Below are positions 52,361 through 60,985 of a DNA stretch of 64,000 nt, piece after piece. The DNA is from JBFFZF01 sp050732695 (GTDB lineage: Bacteria; Gemmatimonadota; Gemmatimonadetes; Longimicrobiales; RSA9). The number at the start of each line of letters is the position of its first letter. Position 1 is the stretch's first letter. Below the pieces are notes generated by a model that saw only the letters and a list, made by a program, of their open reading frames with translations, searched no databases and had not been told where the DNA came from. The position numbers and the translations under genes are program-made. The DNA is taken from positions 1-64,000 of the forward strand of contig JBOHRL010000091.1 in the NCBI GenBank assembly GCA_050732695.1. The letters run 5' to 3'.

Positions 52361-52851
52361 TGACCGCGCGGATCCGACGGATCCCACAGATCCGTCACGG
52401 GGTGATCCTGCGCCATGAGCCGGTCGAGATCGTAAACGAACCGCTCGCGGGTGTATTCCGAGTTCTCGTAGTCCTGCCCGACATGAATCGCCTCGACAGG
52501 ACATACTTCCTGGCACATGCCGCAGAAGATGCAGCGGAATTCGTCGATCTCGTATACGACCGGGTAGCGATTGCCCTGGTCATCCTCACCGGGCACGAGC
52601 CGGATGCAGTTGGCCGGACAGATCGTCGGGCACAGGCCGCAGGCAACACACTTCGGCCGCCCGTCCGCGTGGACGGCCATGCGGTGCGTTCCGCGCCAGC
52701 GAGGGTGCAGCGGTGGTTTCTCGTCGGGATACTCGATCGTTACCTTGGGCTGGACCAGGTGGCGAAACGTCAACGCCATCCCGCGCAGGGAGGCGCGCAC
52801 GTACGACGTGTTCGCCTCCGGCCGCCGGACGATCTTGACTCCAATGGCCAT
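52357..52851 (-). CDS. nuoI: NADH-quinone oxidoreductase subunit I
   Basis: A 164-residue ferredoxin-like subunit holding clusters N6a and N6b: 'CVACGLCPTICPANCI' and 'CIFCGMCQEVCPVEAI'. It passes electrons from NuoG to NuoB. Start and stop overlap nuoH (TGATG) and nuoJ (GTGA). Confidence 0.97.
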   Translation of the reverse strand: MAIGVKIVRRPEANTSYVRASLRGMALTFRHLVQPKVTIEYPDEKPPLHPRWRGTHRMAVHADGRPKCVACGLCPTICPANCIRLVPGEDDQGNRYPVVYEIDEFRCIFCGMCQEVCPVEAIHVGQDYENSEYTRERFVYDLDRLMAQDHPVTDLWDPSDPRGQ

Positions 52852-54158
52852 CAGACCTCCTCCGGGCCGACGCGGGCGTGCACAGGGCTCCGGCCGAGCC
52901 GCGTCGCGCTCACACCCGCGGGCATCACCCGGCGTGCAGCAGCCGCGCCGCGAGCGGTTGCCCCGCCCATCGTGCGATTGCGGTCAATGACGAACAGGAA
53001 GACTGCCGTGGCGACCAGATTGACCGCCGTCAGGATCAGGCCATACACGAAGCCGAACTCGAGGCCGAGTGAATCCAGAACGAGGATGGACGTTCCCATG
53101 AGCGCAATGTAGGCGAGCGCTGCGGGAAGCATCACCTTCCAGCCGAGGTGCATGATCTGGTCGTAGCGGAACCGCGGCACGGTCCAGCGGACCCAGATGA
53201 ACGCAAAGACGAAGAACAGCGTCTTCGCACCGAAGACGAGGAGCGTGAGCAACGTCTTCCACACTGCGGGCTGCGCGCCCTGCACGATGCCCGGGGCAGC
53301 CACACGCATATCGTCGAACGTCACAAAGGGAATGTCCCAGCCGCCGAGAAACAGGGTGGCCATGAGAGCCGAGGCCGTCACCACGTTCGCGTACTCGGCA
53401 ATGAAGAACATGCTGAACTTCATCGACGAATACTCGGTGTGGTAGCCGGTGATGAGTTCGGATTCGGCTTCGGCTACGTCGAACGGCAGCCGGTTCGTTT
53501 CGGCAAAGGCGGCAATCACGAACAGCAGGAAGCTGAGACCGAGCGGGAACGCGAACCAGAGGCCGAGCGTCTCCTGTTGTGTCCACACGATCTGCGTCAG
53601 CGTGACGTTGCCAGCGAGCATGAAGACGGGGATCAGGCTCATTCCGAGAGCGACCTCGTAGCTCACCAACTGAGCGCTCGCCCGCAGGCCGCCCAGGAAC
53701 GAGTACTTGTTGTTCGAGGACCAGCCGGCCATCACGACGCCGTACACGCCCACGCTGCTCAACGCGAGGATGTAGAGAATCCCGATCGGCAGATCGGCAA
53801 TGATCATGTCGACCAGCCCCCACGGCGTCGGCAGCGGTGCGGCCAGCGGGACCACGGCGAGCGTGACGAGCGCCGGCCCGATCGACAGCATCGGCGCGAG
53901 AATGAAGAAGACGCGCGATGCCTCTGCCGGGTACGTCTCTTCTTTCAGGACGTTCTTGAGCCCGTCAGCGAACGGCTGGAGCAGTCCGCCGGGGCCTACC
54001 CGATTCGGGCCGTGCCGGTCCTGGATCCATGCAGAAACGCGACGTTCCGCGAGCGTCAGCAATGCGACAGTGATCAGCAGTACCGTGAAGACGACGAGGA
54101 TCTTCACGCTGTGACTGATCAGCAATGCGACGGGACCGAGCGCGCCGATGTCGTGCAT
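52851..54158 (-). CDS. nuoH: NADH-quinone oxidoreductase subunit H
   Basis: A 435-residue membrane subunit next to the quinone site. 'AERRVSAWIQDRHGPNRVGP' and 'AETNRLPFDVAEAESELITG' are the signature sequences, with the acidic residues of the quinone funnel. The C-terminal 45 residues are an Ala/Arg-rich tail beyond the usual end. The ATG at 54158 overlaps the nuoG stop (TGATG). Confidence 0.97.
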   Translation of the reverse strand: MHDIGALGPVALLISHSVKILVVFTVLLITVALLTLAERRVSAWIQDRHGPNRVGPGGLLQPFADGLKNVLKEETYPAEASRVFFILAPMLSIGPALVTLAVVPLAAPLPTPWGLVDMIIADLPIGILYILALSSVGVYGVVMAGWSSNNKYSFLGGLRASAQLVSYEVALGMSLIPVFMLAGNVTLTQIVWTQQETLGLWFAFPLGLSFLLFVIAAFAETNRLPFDVAEAESELITGYHTEYSSMKFSMFFIAEYANVVTASALMATLFLGGWDIPFVTFDDMRVAAPGIVQGAQPAVWKTLLTLLVFGAKTLFFVFAFIWVRWTVPRFRYDQIMHLGWKVMLPAALAYIALMGTSILVLDSLGLEFGFVYGLILTAVNLVATAVFLFVIDRNRTMGGATARGAAAARRVMPAGVSATRLGRSPVHARVGPEEV

Positions 54159-55774
54159 CAGCGCGCTCCTGCACCGGCCGTCTTGATCACGGCGCCCAGG
54201 GTCCCGATCCGCTCGTAGGAGAGCCCGGCGAAAGGCGGACACCACGCGCCGAGGTCGAGGAATGCGCGTGCCGCGTCGGCCGGGGCGGCGCTGCCATCGA
54301 GCCCGGCGAGCAGGACGCCGCACACCTGCCAGGCCGGACGTGCAAGCGGCGGCGGCTGGAGTGCCGGCCAGAAGCGCTGCACGCGACCTTCGTGATTCGT
54401 GAACGTGCCATCTTCTTCCGCGAACGTTGTGACCGGCAGGATGAAGTCTGCATTGGCCAGAACCGGCGTATAATGCGTGAGTGCCAGCAGCAGACCTGCG
54501 TCGCGTGCGAAATCAGCGGGCACATCCGCGAGCGCATCACCCAGCACGATGACGAGTTTCCCGGCGGTCGCCGGGATGCCGCCCGCCCCGTCATCATCGC
54601 CGACGCGCTGGAAGCCCATCGCGTCGAGGCCGTGCACATTCGCGGCAAGATCACGGCGTCGCGCAAGCTTCGGGAAGCCGGCACACACGATTTCGTCGGC
54701 GGCGCGTGCGGAACGATACATACGCTCTGCGTTGCCGTTGCCGAGGATCGTGGCCAGCCTGGCCAGCATGCCGTTCGCTTCATTGGAAAGCATGGGCGAT
54801 CCGATCACGAGCACGGGTGCGCCGCGCGCGTTTTTCAGGCGTTCGACCAGGCGCAGCATCGTACTCTGCCAGCCGTGGGCGGCGAGTGAGCCGCTGTCCT
54901 CGCGCATCAGCGGCGTCTCGACGCGATCCGTCCGGTTCAACCACTCGTATCCGTAGCGCCCCTCATCGCACATCCAGTATGAGTTGACGTCGGGATTCGC
55001 GCGCGGCCGGAGGCGGGCGACCTGGTTGTCGCGCGTGTCGATCCGGATGTTGCAGCCCTGTGAACAGTTCGGGCAGATCGATGAGGTATTGTCGAGGTCC
55101 CAGACCCTGGCTTTGTGCAGAAAATCCTTCGACAGCAGTGCACCGACCGGGCAGATGTCGACAACGTTGCCTGCCCACGGATCGCCCTCGACGCCATGCT
55201 CGAAGAAGGTGTCGATGACGGACCGGTTCCCTCGCTGGACGACACAGAGGCGGTCCGACTGCGAGACCTCGCGCATGAAGCGGACACATCGCGTACACAT
55301 GATGCAGCGATCGCCATCGTACAGGATGTCGCCGCCGAAGTCGTCCTGGCCGAAGACCCGTTTGGGTTCGATTGATCGACCGTGCCGTGGCCCTTCGAGG
55401 TGGGCGTAGTCCTGTAGCTTGCACTCACCCGCCTTGTCACAGACCGGACAGTCCAGCGGGTGATTGAAAAGGTAGAATTCGAGATTGCCTTTGCGGGCCT
55501 CGCGCGCTCGCTCGCTCTCTGTGTGAATGACATTGCCGTCACCGATCGCGGTGACGCATGCGGGCGCGAGCTTGGGCTGGCCTTCGACCTCGACCAGGCA
55601 CATGCGGCACATGGCGGGTGCCGACAGGCCCGGATGATAGCAGTAATGCGCGATGCCTGTGCCGATGGCGTCCGCGGCCTCGATGATCCGTGTTCCTTTA
55701 GGCACCTCGATCGCAATGCCATTGATCGAGCACTTCACGGTCTCGGCCGGCGCCTTCATCCCGTCGTTCGCCAT
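54158..55774 (-). CDS. nuoG: NADH-quinone oxidoreductase subunit G, short form
   Basis: A 538-residue electron-transfer subunit. Its N-terminus has the 2Fe-2S ligands ('YCYHPGLSAPAMCRMC'), the His-Cys3 cluster region ('CPVCDKAGECKLQDYAH'), the 4Fe-4S set 'CIMCTRCVRF' with 'DICPVGAL', and the N7-type motif 'CPNCSQGC' with a distal Cys. The molybdopterin-like domain is much reduced compared with the roughly 900-residue E. coli subunit, but the end ('FAEEDGTFTNHEGRVQRF') keeps the family sequence, so this is a natural short form. Ten bases separate it from nuoF. Confidence 0.95.
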   Translation of the reverse strand: MANDGMKAPAETVKCSINGIAIEVPKGTRIIEAADAIGTGIAHYCYHPGLSAPAMCRMCLVEVEGQPKLAPACVTAIGDGNVIHTESERAREARKGNLEFYLFNHPLDCPVCDKAGECKLQDYAHLEGPRHGRSIEPKRVFGQDDFGGDILYDGDRCIMCTRCVRFMREVSQSDRLCVVQRGNRSVIDTFFEHGVEGDPWAGNVVDICPVGALLSKDFLHKARVWDLDNTSSICPNCSQGCNIRIDTRDNQVARLRPRANPDVNSYWMCDEGRYGYEWLNRTDRVETPLMREDSGSLAAHGWQSTMLRLVERLKNARGAPVLVIGSPMLSNEANGMLARLATILGNGNAERMYRSARAADEIVCAGFPKLARRRDLAANVHGLDAMGFQRVGDDDGAGGIPATAGKLVIVLGDALADVPADFARDAGLLLALTHYTPVLANADFILPVTTFAEEDGTFTNHEGRVQRFWPALQPPPLARPAWQVCGVLLAGLDGSAAPADAARAFLDLGAWCPPFAGLSYERIGTLGAVIKTAGAGAR

Positions 55775-55784
55775 GCGCGCCTCG

Positions 55785-57074
55785 TCAGACCGCGACCCTG
55801 GCGGGCTCGCGGATCAGTGCCAGATAATCGCCCCGGAATTTCGCGATCGAGCTGGAGACCGGGGCGGCCGCCGAATCGGACAGGACGCAGATCGTTGTGC
55901 CGGTCATGTTCGTTCCGAGCGATAGCAGAGTGTCCAGATCCTCTTCCCTGCCATCCCCGGTTTCGATGCGGCGCAGGATCTTCGCCATCCACACCGTCCC
56001 CTCACGGCACGGCGTGCACTGCCCGCACGATTCGTGGGCATAGAAATCGACGATGCGGCGGACCTGCTTCACGATGTTTGTACGGTCGTCCATCACGATG
56101 ACGGACGCCGTGCCCAGCATGCTTCCGGCCTTCGCAACGCTCTCGTAGTCGAGCGCTATGTCGATCTCGTCCGCCGAAAGGATGGGGACCGAACTGCCAC
56201 CTGGAATGACTGCCTTCAGGTTCCGCCCATCGCGAACACCGCCGCACACATCGTACAACAGTTCCTTCAGATTGAAGCCCAGCGGCAACTCGAAGTTACC
56301 TCGCCGCACGAGATGTCCGGACATGTTGAAGAGCTTGGTACCCGGGCTCTTCTCGGTGCCCCATTGACGGTACCATTCGGCACCGTTCGAGACGATGTGC
56401 GGGATGGCGCACAGCGTTTCAACGTTATTGATGGTCGTGGGCTGGCCGAATGCGCCAACCGCCGCGGGGAATGGCGGCTTGATCCTGGGCTGCCCGCGCC
56501 GGCCCTCGAGCGAATTCATCAGCCCCGTTTCCTCGCCGCAGATGTAAGCGCCAGCACCGAGGTGCAGCGTCACATCGATGGCGATGCCCGAACCCATGAC
56601 GTCGCCGCCCGCGAGGCCAGCCGCGTAGGCCTCCTCGATCGCGCGACCCACGATCTGTGCCGGCTCGAAGAACTCACCGCGGATGTAGATATAAATATGG
56701 CGCGCGCGCATCGCGAACGCGCCGATCAGCGCGCCTTCAATGAGCTGGTGCGGCGTCCACCGGCATAACTCGCGGTCCTTGAACGCGCCCGGCTCCGATT
56801 CGTCGGCATTGATCAGCAGATAGTGCGGCTGCCTGCGGTCATCCTTCGGCATGAAGGACCACTTGACACCGGTCGGGAAACCGGCACCGCCGCGGCCGCG
56901 CAGCCCGCTGTTCTTCACGACATCGATCACGCCACCCGGCCCGAGCTCGAACGCCTTCTTCAACGCGGCATAACCGCCGAGCTTGTGCCAGCCCGCCAGG
57001 GTACGTGCTTCCGGATTGCCGAAATGCTCGCTGAGAACGCGCGTCTCACGCTCGTGGCGATACGGATACGCCAT
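55785..57074 (-). CDS. nuoF: NADH-quinone oxidoreductase subunit F
   Basis: A 429-residue subunit that binds NADH, FMN and cluster N3. 'GLRGRGGAGFPTGVKWSF' is the FMN/NAD glycine loop, 'GAYICGEETGLMNSLEGRRG' the nucleotide pocket, and 'ESCGQCTPCREGT' with a later Cys ('TTICVLSDSAA') the 4Fe-4S ligands. It overlaps nuoE by one base (TGATG). Confidence 0.98.
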   Translation of the reverse strand: MAYPYRHERETRVLSEHFGNPEARTLAGWHKLGGYAALKKAFELGPGGVIDVVKNSGLRGRGGAGFPTGVKWSFMPKDDRRQPHYLLINADESEPGAFKDRELCRWTPHQLIEGALIGAFAMRARHIYIYIRGEFFEPAQIVGRAIEEAYAAGLAGGDVMGSGIAIDVTLHLGAGAYICGEETGLMNSLEGRRGQPRIKPPFPAAVGAFGQPTTINNVETLCAIPHIVSNGAEWYRQWGTEKSPGTKLFNMSGHLVRRGNFELPLGFNLKELLYDVCGGVRDGRNLKAVIPGGSSVPILSADEIDIALDYESVAKAGSMLGTASVIVMDDRTNIVKQVRRIVDFYAHESCGQCTPCREGTVWMAKILRRIETGDGREEDLDTLLSLGTNMTGTTICVLSDSAAAPVSSSIAKFRGDYLALIREPARVAV

Positions 57075-57826
57075 CAGCGGCCTCTGTCCGGGCCGCCGTT
57101 GCCACCGGCTGCGTTGGCCGTGACCCCCAATGCCGCAGCTTCTGAACGAAGTCGCTCGACGAGCGCCGGTACGTCATCGACCTCGACGTTCTCGAAATAA
57201 CGCTCGTTGATCTGAACCGCGGTCGGAAAGCCGCAGGCGCCAAGACACTCGGCCTCGATCACGGTGAAAAGGCCATCCGCCGTGACTTCGCCCGGCTCGA
57301 CACCGAGTTCGCGCACGAACGCCACCGCCACGTCATCGGCGCCGCACAGGTTGCATGCGACGTTCGTGCACACCTGAACGAGGTACCGCCCGACTGGCGC
57401 CTTGTTGTACATCGTGTAGAAGGTGGCCACACCCCGGACATATGCGGGCGGCAGCGCGAGCAGGTCGGCCACGCGCTCCATCGCATCGGATGTCAATGAA
57501 CCACGCACTTCCTGGGCAAGATTCAGAACCGGAAGCAGTGCGCCCTGCCGGTCCGGATAGCGGGTAAGAAGCTTGTCGAAACGCGTCGCGTACGGTCCTT
57601 CGAAAAGAACTGCTTCGGGCGAACGCTGCACAAGCTGGTACGGATACGATCCTGCACCGCCCGGATGCCCGCCTTCCACGGGCCGCGTTCCGACGTACGC
57701 CGAACCCCGGACATCCGCTTCCGTCAGATGCCCGAATTCTCCCGTCTCCCCTGCCCATCCCGGGTTCGCCCCCAGCTGCGTCTTACCGTCCATTGCCTCG
57801 TTCAAGTCTAGTTGCTCGATCTGCAT
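57074..57826 (-). CDS. nuoE: NADH-quinone oxidoreductase subunit E with N-terminal extension
   Basis: A 250-residue thioredoxin-like 2Fe-2S subunit. The conserved part starts near residue 65; ligands lie in 'VCTNVACNLCGADD' and 'EAECLGACGFPTAVQIN'. The first 60-65 residues, rich in Gly, Glu and Pro, have no counterpart in the short bacterial NuoE. The start is the ATG at 57826; the sequence before it is the 13-bp tandem repeat, whose last unit supplies a GGGGA four bases upstream of the start. Confidence 0.93.
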   Translation of the reverse strand: MQIEQLDLNEAMDGKTQLGANPGWAGETGEFGHLTEADVRGSAYVGTRPVEGGHPGGAGSYPYQLVQRSPEAVLFEGPYATRFDKLLTRYPDRQGALLPVLNLAQEVRGSLTSDAMERVADLLALPPAYVRGVATFYTMYNKAPVGRYLVQVCTNVACNLCGADDVAVAFVRELGVEPGEVTADGLFTVIEAECLGACGFPTAVQINERYFENVEVDDVPALVERLRSEAAALGVTANAAGGNGGPDRGR

Positions 57827-57830
57827 GAGT

Positions 57831-57866
57831 CCCCAGAAACCAGCCCCAGAAACCAGCCCCAGAAAC
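57831..57866. repeat. 13-bp tandem repeat, about 2.8 copies
   Basis: Repeats of CAGCCCCAGAAAC fill the 51-nt gap between nuoE and nuoD. The same unit occurs at 62423-62455 between sdhB and sdhA. In the transcribed (minus) sense it reads GTTTCTGGGGCTG. Confidence 0.9.
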
Positions 57867-57877
57867 GCCGTTCCTCT

Positions 57878-59152
57878 CTACCGATCGATCTCGCCCAGCA
57901 CGATATCCAGACTCGCGTTGATCGCAATGACATCGGACAGAAGGTGTCCTTCGACCAGGCGCGGCAATGCGGAGAGATTGATGAAGCTCGGTCCGCGCAC
58001 GCGCCAGCGGACGGGTTTGGATCCGCCATCGCTCACGACGTACATGCCCAGTTCACCTTTCGAGCTTTCCACGCCGAACCAGCTTTCGCCCTGCGGCGCC
58101 TTGACGCCCTCCATCACGATCTTGAAATGATGAATCATGGATTCCATGTCCGTGAGGCAGTCCGTCTTGCCGGGCAGGATGACGCGGGGATCGTCGACGT
58201 TGATGGGTCCGCCCGGCAGCCGGCCTGTTGCCTGCTCGAGAATGCACAGGCTCTGGCGCATCTCCTCCATGCGCACGAGGTAACGATCGTAGCAGTCGCC
58301 GTGTTCGCCGACTGGCACGTCGAAATCGTAGGTCTCGTAGTCGTAGTACGGGTGGTCCTTGCGCACGTCGTAGGACACGCCGGACGCACGCAGGTTGGCA
58401 CCCGTCAGACCATGGTTCACGGCAGCTTCTGGACCGATCACACCGATGTCTCGATTGCGGCCAATCCAGATCTGGTTGTTCGTGAGCAGCGTTTCGACTT
58501 CATCGAGCGTGCGCGGCAGGTTGGCCATGAAGGTCTTCAGTTCGTCGATCCAGCCTTCCGGCAGGTCCGCCATCATGCCGCCAATGCGCGTGGCCGACGT
58601 CGTGATGCGTGCGCCCGTCAACGCTTCGTGCAGCCAGTAGATCTTCTCGCGCTCCTGGAACGTCCATAGAAACACCGTGAACGCTCCAATGTCGATCCCC
58701 GTCGTACCCAGCCACAGCAGGTGGCTGAAGATACGGTCCAGCTCCATGCAGATCACGCGCACGACCTTGCACCGCTCGGTGACTTCGATGCCCATCAGCT
58801 TCTCGACCGCCATCGCATACGCGCAGTTGTAGATGAGCGGCGCCAGGTAGTCCATCCGGTCGGTCAGCGGGATGACCTGGTTCCACGTGCGGTACTCACC
58901 CAGCTTCTCGAAACTCGAGTGCAGATAGCCGATGTGCGGCGTGCACTTGATGACGGTCTCACCATCCAGTTCGACGACCAGGCGAAGCACACCATGCGTC
59001 GCGGGATGCTGCGGGCCGAGGTTGATCAGCATGTGTTCGCCGTGCAGCTCCGGCTCGATGCCGGCCGGGAATACCGGCGCGTGTACGAGCTGGCCGCCCG
59101 GCCCCAGCTCTGGCGTGCGCGTGACGACGTACTCGACGCTGCGTGTACTCAT
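57878..59152 (-). CDS. nuoD: NADH-quinone oxidoreductase subunit D
   Basis: A 424-residue subunit that lines the quinone pocket with NuoB. 'LINLGPQHPATHGVLRLVVE' holds the conserved His that contacts the quinone head group, and 'YLHSSFEKLGEYRTWNQVI' and 'DIVLGEIDR' at the end are typical. The ATG at 59152 overlaps the nuoC stop. The gap to nuoE downstream is filled by the tandem repeat. Confidence 0.97.
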   Translation of the reverse strand: MSTRSVEYVVTRTPELGPGGQLVHAPVFPAGIEPELHGEHMLINLGPQHPATHGVLRLVVELDGETVIKCTPHIGYLHSSFEKLGEYRTWNQVIPLTDRMDYLAPLIYNCAYAMAVEKLMGIEVTERCKVVRVICMELDRIFSHLLWLGTTGIDIGAFTVFLWTFQEREKIYWLHEALTGARITTSATRIGGMMADLPEGWIDELKTFMANLPRTLDEVETLLTNNQIWIGRNRDIGVIGPEAAVNHGLTGANLRASGVSYDVRKDHPYYDYETYDFDVPVGEHGDCYDRYLVRMEEMRQSLCILEQATGRLPGGPINVDDPRVILPGKTDCLTDMESMIHHFKIVMEGVKAPQGESWFGVESSKGELGMYVVSDGGSKPVRWRVRGPSFINLSALPRLVEGHLLSDVIAINASLDIVLGEIDR

Positions 59153-59844
59153 GGCTCAACCTCGGCACCGCCGGGCACACGGTCCTCACGTTCGGCCTCC
59201 TCCGCCACCGCCAGCTCCCGCTCTGTGTAGTACTCCTCGACAGCGAACGCCAGAGATCGGCGTGTCTGCTCCGCGCGCGTGAACCGCCCGCGCAACGGAA
59301 AATCCTTGCGCAGCGGATACCCTTCTTCGTAATTGTCCGGCATGAGAATGCGGCGCAGATCCGGATGGTTGCGGAACCGGATCCCGAACATGTCGTAGAC
59401 TTCCCGCTCCAGCCAGTCCGCTGTAGCGTACAACCTCGCCACCGAATCCGCCTCCAGTGCGCTCAGCGGAACCGACGCCTTGATGCGCAGTCCTCGCCGC
59501 TTCGGAATCGACCACAACTCGTACACCAGCTCGAGCGGGCGACCGCCTCCCCAATCCACCGCAGTCACGTCCTTCAGCAGATCGTAGCGCTGCTGCGCGT
59601 CGCTCTTCAGCCAGCGCAGGATCTCAACGACCTGCTCCAGCGGCACACGAACCACGTGCTCATCGCCCGCCATCACTGCGTGGTGCAGGATCGCCGGCCC
59701 GAACTTCGCACGCAGCGCCGCCACCGTCGGATGCGAGGCTGCCTCCGCTGCCCCTCCTGCAACTCCCGGCCTTCCCTCACCCACTGCACCGGATGCGGTC
59801 TCGAGGTCGCTCAGCGCGTCCCCGAATCCCTTGCCCTCACTCAT
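59149..59844 (-). CDS. nuoC: NADH-quinone oxidoreductase subunit C
   Basis: A 231-residue subunit of the peripheral arm. 'VYDMFGIRFRNHPDLRRILM' and 'YEEGYPLRKDFPLRG' are the signature. The first 40 residues are a Gly/Ala-rich lead. It is coupled by ATGA to nuoB and nuoD. Confidence 0.95.
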   Translation of the reverse strand: MSEGKGFGDALSDLETASGAVGEGRPGVAGGAAEAASHPTVAALRAKFGPAILHHAVMAGDEHVVRVPLEQVVEILRWLKSDAQQRYDLLKDVTAVDWGGGRPLELVYELWSIPKRRGLRIKASVPLSALEADSVARLYATADWLEREVYDMFGIRFRNHPDLRRILMPDNYEEGYPLRKDFPLRGRFTRAEQTRRSLAFAVEEYYTERELAVAEEAEREDRVPGGAEVEP

Positions 59845-60488
59845 GGACGCCGATCCGATGGCCGCGCGATCGCGCGCGTATTCACCAGCCCGCTCACCTT
59901 GTTCTGCTGCGTCGAGTTCCCGAACGGGACCGCCACTTCCTCCACGACTGCGTCAGGCAGGTTCGGCCTGCCCACGCGATCCGCCTCCTCTTCCCGTAGC
60001 CCGACGTTCGACAACGATTCGCCCTTGATCTTCTCGTGCAGCATCAGAATCCCGTAAATCAGCCCCTCAGGCCGCGGCGGACAGCCTGGGATATAGATGT
60101 CAACCGGTATGATCGTGTCGATTCCCTGCACCATCGAGTACGCGTCGAATACACCGCCTGACGATGCGCACGCCCCCATCGAAATCGACCACTTCGGCTG
60201 CGGCATCTGATCCCAGATCCTGCGCAGTACCGGAGCCATCCGGTACGCCACCCGGCCAGCACAAATCAACAGATCCGCCTGCCGCGGCGAGAACGACATC
60301 CGCTCCATCCCGAACCGCGCCAGATCATACTTCGACGCCGCCGTCGCCATCATCTCGATTGCACAGCACGCCGTCCCGAACGGCATCGGCCAGAGTGAAT
60401 TCCGCCGCGCCCAGTTGACCACGAAGTCCAGCCGCGTCGTAAGATAACTCGGCTCTCCGCCCGGAACCGTCGGTAGATTCAGTCCCAT
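59841..60488 (-). CDS. nuoB: NADH-quinone oxidoreductase subunit B
   Basis: A 215-residue subunit that holds cluster N2: the double cysteine in 'FGTACCAIEMMATAASKYDL', then 'SMGACASSGGVFDAYSMVQG' and 'IPGCPPRPEGLIYG'. The ATG at 60488 overlaps nuoA by ten bases; the longer frame is not needed. Confidence 0.97.
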   Translation of the reverse strand: MGLNLPTVPGGEPSYLTTRLDFVVNWARRNSLWPMPFGTACCAIEMMATAASKYDLARFGMERMSFSPRQADLLICAGRVAYRMAPVLRRIWDQMPQPKWSISMGACASSGGVFDAYSMVQGIDTIIPVDIYIPGCPPRPEGLIYGILMLHEKIKGESLSNVGLREEEADRVGRPNLPDAVVEEVAVPFGNSTQQNKVSGLVNTRAIARPSDRRP

Positions 60489-60835
60489 TGGAGTGCTCCC
60501 TTCTTCCACACGTACACAAATCCCACCAGCAGTACCCCCATGAACACCAGCATCTCCACGAACCCGAATACCCCAAGCTGGCGGAACAGCACTCCCCATG
60601 GAATCAGGAACACCGTTTCGATGTCGAAGATGATGAACAGAATCGCCACCAGATAGAACTTCACACTGAACCGCTCCCGCGTGTCGCCCAGCGCTGGCAT
60701 CCCTGATTCATACGGCTGCATCTTCACCGGCGTCGGCCGCAGCGGACTCACCAGATGCGACAACACGACCATACCCACCGCATTCAGCAGCGAGACGCCG
60801 AAGAGAAGCAGGATCGGCACGTAGACCTCGGTCAT
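60479..60835 (-). CDS. nuoA: NADH-quinone oxidoreductase subunit A
   Basis: A 118-residue protein with three helices. 'LVAILFIIFDIETVFLIPW' with its acidic loop, and 'QPYESGMPALGDTRERFSVKFY', are diagnostic. It is the first gene of the 14-gene operon, which keeps the order A to N throughout. Confidence 0.97.
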   Translation of the reverse strand: MTEVYVPILLLFGVSLLNAVGMVVLSHLVSPLRPTPVKMQPYESGMPALGDTRERFSVKFYLVAILFIIFDIETVFLIPWGVLFRQLGVFGFVEMLVFMGVLLVGFVYVWKKGALQWD

Positions 60836-60876
60836 GGCCGTCCGATCGAAGACTTTGTGAATTCGTTCACTTGCCC

Positions 60877-60914
60877 GCCGCCCAAAGCTACCGGGCGGCA
60901 GCCGCGAGTGTCAA
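60877..60914 (-). promoter_or_regulatory. candidate nuo operon promoter with a palindrome over the -10
   Basis: On the minus strand TTGACA (complement of 60909-60914), an 18-nt spacer and TAGCTT (complement of 60885-60890) precede nuoA by about 50 nt. A perfect inverted repeat GCCGCCC-N9-GGGCGGC (60877-60899) encloses the -10, so it could be an operator for a repressor or form a hairpin at the 5' end of the transcript. Confidence 0.45.
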
Positions 60915-60931
60915 GCGCGCGACGACGTGCT

Positions 60932-60959
60932 TTGCGATGACAGTGGGCCGGCCTACTTT
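60932..60959 (+). promoter_or_regulatory. candidate dcd promoter
   Basis: TTGCGA (60932-60937), a 16-nt spacer and TACTTT (60954-60959) precede dcd by 26 nt. The gene's ribosome-binding site GGGAGG lies six bases before its ATG. It is divergent from the nuo promoter. Confidence 0.35.
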
Positions 60960-60985
60960 GGGCCGCGAAACGAGGGAGGCAGCGC

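Noticed and set aside
54158..55774. nuoG as a truncated pseudogene
   Set aside because: All iron-sulfur ligands and a conserved C-terminus are present and the reading frame is intact.
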